A stretch of DNA of 64,000 nucleotides from the NCBI GenBank assembly GCA_040390855.1, contig JAZJXO010000025.1:1-64000 (forward strand), given 5' to 3'. The stretch is from Parvibaculum sp040390855. GTDB lineage: Bacteria > Pseudomonadota > Alphaproteobacteria > Parvibaculales > Parvibaculaceae. The notes under the pieces are model-generated. The model was not told where the DNA came from. It saw only the letters and a list, made by a program, of their open reading frames with translations, and did not search any database. The translations under genes and the position numbers were made by a program. Each line of letters opens with the position of its first letter. Within the stretch, counting starts at the first letter, position 1. Positions 57,381-64,000 of the stretch are shown piece by piece.

Positions 57381-57601
57381 ATCCACACGGGCAAATGGAA
57401 CACAGGCAGACCAATCGCGCCGGATTCCGCCCGAAATGCCTCATGCAAAAGAGCAACAATGTTGTGGACCAGCATCACCCGAAAAGGGTCTTGCGCAACC
57501 ACGAAAACGCGCCAGACTCCTCCCTGTGACCAGTCAGTGATGTGTTTGATGTGCCTGCGTATTTGCGACAAGCCCTTTGGACATGACTTCGGGAGGCCAT
57601 A

Positions 57602-57685
57602 ATGACCTTTTCCATGCGCGTTGGTTACCTCGTCACCTGCATTGCCTTCGTCTTTGTCAGCGCGATCACGGTCGGTTTGATCTGA
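57602..57685 (+). CDS. 27-aa small membrane protein
   Basis: An ATG at 57602 with GGGAGG six bases upstream opens a 27-residue frame, MTFSMRVGYLVTCIAFVFVS then AITVGLI and TGA. Nearly the whole peptide is one hydrophobic helix with a single N-terminal Arg. The strong ribosome site and clean end support translation. It converges with metH. Function unknown. Such single-helix peptides often bind membrane complexes. Confidence 0.6.
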   Translation: MTFSMRVGYLVTCIAFVFVSAITVGLI

Positions 57686-57718
57686 GCCGAGAAATGGGCA
57701 ATGACGATTGCCTGAGTT

Positions 57719-60406
57719 TCAGGCCGCCGCGCCGTCTGTCTCCGCTCCCGGCATGTAATTGAGCAGCGGCGCGAGCCAGCGTTCACATTCGGCGAGCGTC
57801 ATACCCTTGCGCGCGGCATAGTCCACGACCTGATCGCGCTCGATGCGCCCGACGCCGAAATACTCCGACTGCGGATGACTGAAATAGAAACCGCTGACAG
57901 CAGCGCCCGGCCACATGGCATAACTCTCGGTGAGCTTGATACCTGCCTTGGCTTCCGCATCAAGAAGCTCGAACAGGGTTTTTTTCTCAGTATGATCCGG
58001 CTGCGCCGGATAGCCCGGCGCCGGACGGATGCCCTGATATTTCTCGGCGATGAGATCGGCATTGGAGAGCGTCTCGTCCGCCGCATAGGCCCAGAACTCG
58101 CGGCGCACACGCTCGTGCATATGCTCGGCAAAGGCCTCGGCGAGACGGTCGGCCAGCGCCTTGGACAAGATCGACTTGTAGTCGTCGAGCTTGTCGGCAA
58201 AGGCTTTGGCAACCTCGTCTTCGCCATGACCTGTTGTCACGGCAAAGCCGCCGATATAATCGGCGATGCCGGTTTCCTTGGGCGCGATAAAATCGGCAAG
58301 CGCCATATTCGCGCGATCCGACTTGCCACGCGTCATCTGCTGACGCAGCGAGTGAAGCATCGCCTTCGTTTCGGCGCGCGTGTCATCTGAATAAAGCTCG
58401 ATGTCATCCACGCCGACGCTATTGGCAGGCCAGAAGCCGATGACGGCGGAGGCGCGCAACCATTTCTCATCGACCATCTGCTTCAACATTTCCTGAGCAT
58501 CGGCAAAAAGCGAGCGGGCAGCCTCACCGACCTTGTCGTCTTGCAGGATTTGCGGATAGTGACCGGCAAGTTCCCATGTCGCAAAGAACGGCGTCCAGTC
58601 GATATAGGGCACGAGCTTTTCGATCGGATAATCCTCGAACACCTTCGTGCCGAGGAAGGTGGGTTTCACGGGTTTGTAGCCTTCCCACTCGATCTTCAGA
58701 CGGTTCGCACGCGCGGCCTCCAGCGGCTGGCGCTCTTTGTTCTCGCGCGCATTGGCATGGGCGGCTGCCATTTTCTTGTACTCAGCGCGCACATCGTCGA
58801 TATAACTCACTTTGGTATTCTCGGAAATGAGCTGCGAGACAACACCGACCGCGCGGCTGGCATCTGTTACATAAATCGCCTGACCGCGCTTGTAATTCGG
58901 ATGCACTTTGACCGCCGTGTGAATACGGCTCGTCGTTGCACCGCCGATGAGAAGCGGGATGGAGAAGCCTTCGCGTTCCATTTCAGCGGCCACGTGGCAC
59001 ATCTCGTCGAGGCTCGGCGTGATGAGACCGGAAAGCCCGATCACATCAACATTCTCTTCGCGTGCGCGCTTCAATATGTCCGCAGCGGGCACCATGACGC
59101 CCATGTCGATGACTTCGAAATTGTTGCACTGGAGCACGACGCCGACAATGTTCTTGCCGATGTCATGCACATCGCCTTTGACGGTTGCCATAAGAATGCG
59201 CGCAGCCGCCTTGTTCTGCTCGGCGCCTGTGCGGCGCTTTTCTTCTTCCATGAAAGGCATCAGATAAGCCACCGCCTGCTTCATCACGCGGGCGGACTTG
59301 ACCACCTGTGGCAGAAACATTTTGCCTGAGCCGAAGAGATCGCCGACGACATTCATACCGTCCATCAGCGGGCCTTCGATGACGTCAAGCGGCTTCAGCG
59401 CCACCTGACGCGCGGCTTCGGTGTCTTCCTCAATAAAGGCATTGATGCCTTTGACGAGCGAATGAGTGAGGCGCTCATTGACCGGCAGTTCGCGCCAGCT
59501 CAGATCCTCTTCCTTCTTCTTGCCTGCATCGCCCTTATAGCGTTCGGCAATTTCCAACAGGCGCTCTGTGCCGTCGGCGCGACGGTTAAGGATCACGTCC
59601 TCGACGCGTGTCCGAAGCTCAGGTTCGATTTCGTCATAAATCGCAAGCTGACCGGCATTGACGATGCCCATGTCCATGCCCGCCTGAATGGCATGATAGA
59701 GAAACACCGAATGCATCGCCTCGCGCACAGGCTCGTTGCCGCGGAAGGAGAAAGAAACGTTGGACACACCGCCCGAGACATGCGCATGAGGTAGGTTCTG
59801 CTTGATGCGCCGGGTCGCTTCGATGAATTCGACACCGTAATTATTGTGTTCATCAATACCGGTGGCGACGGCAAATATATTCGGATCGAAAATAATATCC
59901 TGCGGTGGAAAGCCGATCTTATCAACGAGCAGGCGATAGGAACGTTCGCAAATCTCGAACTTGCGATTGACCGTATCAGCCTGACCGTCTTCGTCAAAAG
60001 CCATGACGACAGCCGCCGCGCCGTAGCGCAACACTTTGCGCGCATGATCAAGGAAGGCTTCCTCGCCTTCCTTGAGGCTGATCGAATTCACAATCGCCTT
60101 ACCCTGCACGCATTTCAAACCGGCTTCTATGATCGACCATTTCGACGAGTCGATCATAATCGGCACGCGTGCAATATCGGGTTCTGCCGCAATGAGATTG
60201 AGGAAGCGCACCATCGCCGCCTCACTGTCGAGCATACCTTCATCCATATTGATGTCGATGATCTGCGCGCCGCTCTCCACCTGCTGAAGTGCAACGGTCA
60301 AGGCTTCATCGTAGCGACCTTCCACGATGAGCTTCTTGAACTTGGCCGAACCCGTCACGTTGGTTCGTTCACCGATATTGATGAAATTGGCTGTCGATTG
60401 AGTCAT
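57719..60406 (-). CDS. metH: Methionine synthase, B12-dependent, pterin/cobalamin/activation part
   Basis: C-terminal two thirds of cobalamin-dependent methionine synthase (895 residues). The order is the pterin-binding barrel starting NFINIGERTNVTGSAKFKKLI, the cap domain, the B12 Rossmann domain with the axial His in GDVHDIGKNIVGVVLQCNNFEVIDMG, and the SAM-binding reactivation domain with RPAPGYPAQPDHTEK. The homocysteine and zinc module is a separate gene just upstream. The pair forms one working enzyme. Split metH occurs in several alphaproteobacteria. Confidence 0.95.
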   Translation of the reverse strand: MTQSTANFINIGERTNVTGSAKFKKLIVEGRYDEALTVALQQVESGAQIIDINMDEGMLDSEAAMVRFLNLIAAEPDIARVPIMIDSSKWSIIEAGLKCVQGKAIVNSISLKEGEEAFLDHARKVLRYGAAAVVMAFDEDGQADTVNRKFEICERSYRLLVDKIGFPPQDIIFDPNIFAVATGIDEHNNYGVEFIEATRRIKQNLPHAHVSGGVSNVSFSFRGNEPVREAMHSVFLYHAIQAGMDMGIVNAGQLAIYDEIEPELRTRVEDVILNRRADGTERLLEIAERYKGDAGKKKEEDLSWRELPVNERLTHSLVKGINAFIEEDTEAARQVALKPLDVIEGPLMDGMNVVGDLFGSGKMFLPQVVKSARVMKQAVAYLMPFMEEEKRRTGAEQNKAAARILMATVKGDVHDIGKNIVGVVLQCNNFEVIDMGVMVPAADILKRAREENVDVIGLSGLITPSLDEMCHVAAEMEREGFSIPLLIGGATTSRIHTAVKVHPNYKRGQAIYVTDASRAVGVVSQLISENTKVSYIDDVRAEYKKMAAAHANARENKERQPLEAARANRLKIEWEGYKPVKPTFLGTKVFEDYPIEKLVPYIDWTPFFATWELAGHYPQILQDDKVGEAARSLFADAQEMLKQMVDEKWLRASAVIGFWPANSVGVDDIELYSDDTRAETKAMLHSLRQQMTRGKSDRANMALADFIAPKETGIADYIGGFAVTTGHGEDEVAKAFADKLDDYKSILSKALADRLAEAFAEHMHERVRREFWAYAADETLSNADLIAEKYQGIRPAPGYPAQPDHTEKKTLFELLDAEAKAGIKLTESYAMWPGAAVSGFYFSHPQSEYFGVGRIERDQVVDYAARKGMTLAECERWLAPLLNYMPGAETDGAAA

Positions 60407-60448
60407 CTCAAATACTCTTTGATTTGTATCAGGCGTCGGGGATTCAGA

Positions 60449-61516
60449 TCAGGCACCGGTAAAAGGCTCAAGGCCCGACAGCCGCAAACGCGGTTCTATT
60501 TCAGGCATATCACGCGGCGGCAACTTCTTCACCGCTTCGGCAATAGCATGAATGTGCCCCGGCGTTGTGCCGCAGCAGCCACCCACGATATTGACCAGAC
60601 CCGATGACGCAAACTCTCCGACGAGCTTCGCCATCTGATCCGGCGTCTCGTCATACTCGCCCATCTCGTTCGGCAGACCGGCATTGGGATGGGCGCTTAC
60701 ATTGACGCCCGCGATGCGCGACAGCGTGTGAACATGGGGGCGCATCTCCTTGGCACCCAACGCACAGTTGAGGCCGATGGAAAAGGGCCTTACATGCGAT
60801 ACGGAGTTCCAGAAGGCTTCCGGCGTCTGACCGGAAAGAAGCCGACCCGACATATCGGTGATCGTTCCCGAAATCATCACAGGCAATTCAAAACCCAGTT
60901 CATCGAACACTTCCGACACGGCAAAGAGCGCGGCCTTCGCATTCAGCGTGTCGAAAATTGTTTCAACGAGAATGAGGTCGGAGCCGCCTTCGATGACGCC
61001 GCGCGTCGACTCTTTGTAAGCCTCGCGCAATTCATCAAACGTGACATTGCGAAAGCCCGGATCGCTCACCTTTGGCGAGATCGACGCCGTGCGGTTGGTG
61101 GGCCCCAGCACACCCGCGACATAGCAAACGCGACCCGGCGTTTCACTCTCGGCAATGGCAGCGGCCTCGCGCGCAATTTTCGCGCTCTCGACATTCATTT
61201 CATAGGACACGGATTCGAGCTTGTAATCCGCCTGCGCGATGACTGTCGCGCCGAATGTGTTGGTCTCGGCAATATCGGCACCGGCGCGGAAATATTCGAG
61301 GTGAATGTCGCGCAGAATGTCAGGGCGCACGAGACCGATAAGTTCGTTGTCGCCTTTCAGATCGCGGTCGTGATTTTTGAAACGCGCGCCACGGAAATCC
61401 GCTTCGGTGAGCTTGTAGCCCTGGATCATCGTACCCATGGCCCCGTCCAGCACGAGCACGCGGTGCTTGATTTCGTTCTTCAGATGCGCAATGCGTTCTT
61501 CTCTGGTCATTCTCAT
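60449..61516 (-). CDS. metH: Methionine synthase, homocysteine-binding part
   Basis: The 355-residue zinc barrel that presents homocysteine to methylcobalamin. Features: RVLVLDGAMGTMIQGYKLTEADFRG at the N-terminus, a zinc Cys in FSIGLNCALGAKEMRPH, and the CC pair in NIVGGCCGTTPGHI near residue 320. It ends where the barrel ends, and the partner with B12 domains starts 42 bp downstream. A stand-alone betaine- or SMM-type methyltransferase is less likely given that neighbour. Confidence 0.93.
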   Translation of the reverse strand: MRMTREERIAHLKNEIKHRVLVLDGAMGTMIQGYKLTEADFRGARFKNHDRDLKGDNELIGLVRPDILRDIHLEYFRAGADIAETNTFGATVIAQADYKLESVSYEMNVESAKIAREAAAIAESETPGRVCYVAGVLGPTNRTASISPKVSDPGFRNVTFDELREAYKESTRGVIEGGSDLILVETIFDTLNAKAALFAVSEVFDELGFELPVMISGTITDMSGRLLSGQTPEAFWNSVSHVRPFSIGLNCALGAKEMRPHVHTLSRIAGVNVSAHPNAGLPNEMGEYDETPDQMAKLVGEFASSGLVNIVGGCCGTTPGHIHAIAEAVKKLPPRDMPEIEPRLRLSGLEPFTGA

Positions 61517-61521
61517 ATTCC

Positions 61522-62427
61522 TTATGCCGCAGGCGAAGATGCGAGCACCGGATGCCTGCGGATGCCCAATACATTGCAGATCGCAAAAGTGAGATCGGCC
61601 TGATTGAGCGTGTAAAAATGGAAGCGGTCAAAGCCGTAGGCGCGCAGGCGGTTCACCTGCTCGGCCGCGACATAGGCCGCAATCAACTTGCGTGTTTCAA
61701 GCTCGTCATCCAGACCGACATAATAATCATCCAGCCATTTTGGAATCGACGCGCCGCAGCGTTCGGCCATGCGCTTCGTGCCCTTGAAATTCGTCGTCGG
61801 CATGATGCCCGGCACGAGCGGCACGTTGATCCCCTCATGGCGCACCTTGTCGAGAAAGCGTGTGTGTTTTTCCGTGTCGAATACAAACTGCGAAATCGCC
61901 CTCGTCGCACCGGCTCCCACTTTACGCTTCAGCAATTCAATGTCGGTCTCAAGCGAAGGTGACTCCGGATGTTTCTCCGGATAGGCACTGACGATCACTT
62001 CGAAGTCGCCAATCTTGCGGATACCTTCGATAAGGTCGGGTGTTGACTGATAGCCTTGCGGATGGGGCACATAGGGCGCACCAAGCTCCGGCATGTCACC
62101 GCGCAAGGCGACGATGTGACGGATACCCGCGTCCCAATAGGCGCGGATCACATCATCCGTCTCTCCCTTCGACGCACCGACGCAGGTGAGATGGGCTGCC
62201 GGCCTCAGCGTTGTTTCCTGCACGATGCGCTTCACTGTGCCATGCGTACGCTCGCGCGTGGAACCGCCAGCCCCATAAGTGACGGAGACAAGTTCCGGCT
62301 GGAAGGGCTCAAGACGACGGATCGAGCGCCAGAGATTGTCTTCCATCTCCGGTGTCTTCGGCGGAAAGAACTCAAACGAGACCTGTGTTGCCTGTTCGCT
62401 TACGCTTTTCTTTATTATTTCGCTCAT
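61522..62427 (-). CDS. metF: Methylenetetrahydrofolate reductase
   Basis: FAD barrel that makes methyl-tetrahydrofolate for MetH. The 301 residues have SFEFFPPKTPEMEDNLW, VSVTYGAGGSTRERT, HLTCVGASKGE, VALRGDMPELG, and FVFDTEKHTRFLDKVR. It overlaps the regulator upstream by 4 bp and leads into metH after 5 bp. Confidence 0.96.
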   Translation of the reverse strand: MSEIIKKSVSEQATQVSFEFFPPKTPEMEDNLWRSIRRLEPFQPELVSVTYGAGGSTRERTHGTVKRIVQETTLRPAAHLTCVGASKGETDDVIRAYWDAGIRHIVALRGDMPELGAPYVPHPQGYQSTPDLIEGIRKIGDFEVIVSAYPEKHPESPSLETDIELLKRKVGAGATRAISQFVFDTEKHTRFLDKVRHEGINVPLVPGIMPTTNFKGTKRMAERCGASIPKWLDDYYVGLDDELETRKLIAAYVAAEQVNRLRAYGFDRFHFYTLNQADLTFAICNVLGIRRHPVLASSPAA

Positions 62428-63434
62428 GCGCCTGTTCCTTCCAGTTCCGGACGTCTCTGCGACCTTGTCGGTTTATTCTCTGCCCGCTTGTCGGCGGCGT
62501 AGATTACCACCGTCAATTTTGCACCTTCATCATCTTCCGGCGGCAACAAACGCCGCGTTTCACTCACCTGAAGACCAGCGGCACCGAACCAGCTTTTGAC
62601 TTCGTCCTCGCCAAAGCCCAGACGACGGTGTGCTTGCTCTTCACGCAGGAAATCCAGTTCGTGCGGCGCAAAGTCGGCAATCAACAACCGCCCGCCGGGC
62701 CTCAATATACGTGCGGCCTCGCTGACTGCGGCAACCGGATCGTCGAGATAGTGCAACACCTGATGCAACGTCACGAGATCGGCCACTCCATCGGCCAGCG
62801 GCAGATCGTAAAGATCGCCCTGACGCAGCGAGCAATGCTCAATCGCCAGTTGATCAAGCTTGGCGCGGGCAAAGGCCAGCATTTCCGGCGAGAGGTCAAT
62901 ACCGAGACTTGTCTCGGCCTTCGGCCCGATCAGTTCAATCATGCGCCCCGTGCCGGTGCCCAGATCGACAAAATGACCGACGGATTGCGCACCGCCCACA
63001 AATTCCAAAATGGCCTGTTCGACACTCGCCTCGGCCACATGCAGCGAACGGATGCGATTCCATTGATCGGCATTGACGCGGAAAAACTCCGCGGCCCGTT
63101 CCGAACGCGCGTTGCGCACCACATCGAGCCGCTCCATATCACGCGCGATAGTCTGATCATCAACCGGAATAAGACCCGTGAGCAAACCTGCGAGCTTCAC
63201 ACCCGCCCCGCTCTGCGAGCGCCGGTAAAATACCCAACTCCCCTCACGGAAACGATCAAGCAAGCCGGCTTCGCAAAGAAGCTTCAGATGGCGACTGACG
63301 CGCGGCTGACTCTGGCGGAGAATTTGCGTCAACTCGGTGACTGTAAGTTCGCTCTTGGCTAAAATGGCAAGCAGACGCAGTCGGGTCGGCTCACCCGCCG
63401 CTCGCAGCCCTGCCAAGAGTTCGTCCATCGTCAT
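62424..63434 (-). CDS. ArsR-family regulator fused to SAM-dependent methyltransferase (SahR-like)
   Basis: The 336-residue protein begins with an ArsR winged helix (about 5-85: GEPTRLRLLAILAKSELTVTELTQILRQSQPRVSRHLKLL) lacking the metal-binding Cys box. From about 140 it is a class I methyltransferase fold with VDLGTGTGRMIEL, LGIDLSPEML and DLVTLHQVLHYLDDPVAAVSEAARILRPGGRLLIADFA. Its gene heads the metF-metH operon, and a palindrome lies in front of it. ArsR-type SahR proteins sense S-adenosylhomocysteine and control methionine-cycle genes, so that role is the best inference. The start ATG 63434 has GGGAG just upstream. Confidence 0.88.
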   Translation of the reverse strand: MTMDELLAGLRAAGEPTRLRLLAILAKSELTVTELTQILRQSQPRVSRHLKLLCEAGLLDRFREGSWVFYRRSQSGAGVKLAGLLTGLIPVDDQTIARDMERLDVVRNARSERAAEFFRVNADQWNRIRSLHVAEASVEQAILEFVGGAQSVGHFVDLGTGTGRMIELIGPKAETSLGIDLSPEMLAFARAKLDQLAIEHCSLRQGDLYDLPLADGVADLVTLHQVLHYLDDPVAAVSEAARILRPGGRLLIADFAPHELDFLREEQAHRRLGFGEDEVKSWFGAAGLQVSETRRLLPPEDDEGAKLTVVIYAADKRAENKPTRSQRRPELEGTGA

Positions 63435-63459
63435 TGCTCCCTTCGATGAAATAATATAA

Positions 63460-63473
63460 ACATATCTTTATGT
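63460..63473. promoter_or_regulatory. Palindromic operator before the ArsR-metF-metH operon
   Basis: ACATA-TCTT-TATGT is a perfect 5-bp inverted repeat with a 4-base spacer, in an AT-rich stretch 26 bp upstream of the regulator's start codon. The size and place fit an ArsR-type autoregulatory site. The rest of 63474-63726 holds no recognisable gene or riboswitch. Confidence 0.55.
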
Positions 63474-63726
63474 CTAAATACAAGAGGAATTGTGCGGGAT
63501 TTTTAGTGCTTTTTACGCAACAGTCACATAACAGGGAGACGCCCGCCTGTCAGTCATGCTGGTTACTGACCGCCCTCTATGATAGCAAGGTCGTGGGGGT
63601 TGCAGACTTTCGGGCGCACGAATATGCGAATATCCGTGCAGCCCACAGTCGTCTTGCGGCGTTTTCAAGACAGCATCACCCCCCTGATCGAACTTGCAGG
63701 CTCCCCCCGCCGCCGCCTGAGGCTAA

Positions 63727-64000
63727 ATGACGGACCATAATATGAATTCGGTTGCACGGATCCTGAACCAAAGCGCCAAAGTGGCAGGGCTCGCCCTCAT
63801 GCTCTCGCTCGCCGCCTGCGCTACAAGACCCGATCCGGCCAATCCTGCCGCCGTTCAGGCCTATAAAGAAGCCAACGATCCGATTGAGCCGTTGAACCGC
63901 TATTTCTTCGAGCTAAACCGCTTCTTCGACATCATCCTGATCAAACCGGTCGCCACCTGGTATGACGGGGTCATCCCTGATCGCGGCAAACAGGGCGTGC
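63727..64000 (+). CDS. mlaA: MlaA outer-membrane lipoprotein (partial, 5' part)
   Basis: Lipoprotein that extracts phospholipids from the outer leaflet and passes them to MlaC. About 91 residues are in the window. The signal LALMLSLAACA ends in a lipobox Cys. Then comes the family core NDPIEPLNRYFFELNRFFDIILIKPVATWYD. Starts at 63727 or 63742 (MNSVARIL) are both in frame. The gene runs past the right edge. Confidence 0.9.
   Translation, partial: MTDHNMNSVARILNQSAKVAGLALMLSLAACATRPDPANPAAVQAYKEANDPIEPLNRYFFELNRFFDIILIKPVATWYDGVIPDRGKQGV

Noticed and set aside
60407..60448. Possible riboswitch between the two metH genes
   Set aside because: The 42-bp gap is too short, and no cobalamin or SAM aptamer core is visible here or upstream of the operon.
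63470..63730. 86-codon plus-strand frame before mlaA
   Set aside because: No ribosome site, no family likeness, and a Pro-rich low-complexity end. It is probably the promoter region of mlaA and the regulator.

Overview
The window comes from an alphaproteobacterium, probably of the Rhizobiales/Parvibaculales sort, though the order is only a guess. The evidence is a permuted two-piece tmRNA gene beside an SspB-alpha gene, rnpB directly upstream of mraZ, a dcw cluster running on into lpxC-bamD-recN-ligA, a methionine synthase split over two genes, and small alphaproteobacterial families such as DUF4169. From about 4.9 kb to the right end the sequence is GC-rich, compact chromosomal DNA. The first 4.9 kb is visibly AT-richer and looks like the right end of an integrated mobile element.

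Region 1 (1-4940) is accessory. It holds an unrecognised protein with a faint integrase-like core-binding look, a stray 3' half of a tRNA-Arg(ACG), a frameshifted protein of about 760 residues with two HEPN-like RDxIGAH motifs and a HEAT/TPR-like tail, and a complete foreign thymidylate synthase. The element ends inside the host thyA. The resident gene (4917-5462) keeps its first ~174 codons and its catalytic Cys146 but loses the rest at the conserved DIFLGV motif. The cargo thyA therefore looks like a replacement for the gene the element broke.

Region 2 (5.5-26.7 kb) is housekeeping DNA: a DUF1287 Tat-exported protein, ssrA with sspB (tag and tag adaptor), fumC, a ribbon-helix-helix protein, a large AsmA-like protein, DUF4169, a TetR regulator behind a perfect 34-bp palindrome, a DUF1345 membrane protein, a GlcD-type FAD oxidase, a thioesterase, uvrD/pcrA-prmA-pepP, and ligA-recN-bamD.

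Region 3 (27-47.8 kb, all on the minus strand) is the division and cell-wall cluster. In transcription order it reads rnpB, mraZ, rsmH, ftsL, ftsI, murE, murF, mraY, murD, ftsW, murG, murC, murB, ddl, ftsQ, ftsA, ftsZ, with lpxC, bamD, recN and ligA following. Almost all neighbours overlap by 1-13 bp, which implies translational coupling. Ten-bp-spaced TGGGN repeats overlap a promoter upstream of mraZ, and a strong terminator follows ftsZ.

Region 4 (47.8-64 kb) holds a frameshifted quinone oxidoreductase, an AmpD/AmiD-like amidase, an EamA transporter, a TerB-DnaJ protein, a fused hydantoinase/oxoprolinase, a stand-alone periplasmic Cache-like protein next to a chemoreceptor, a 27-residue membrane peptide, and a methionine-cycle operon (ArsR-methyltransferase regulator, metF, metH in two parts) with a palindromic operator. 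The 5' part of mlaA reaches the window edge.
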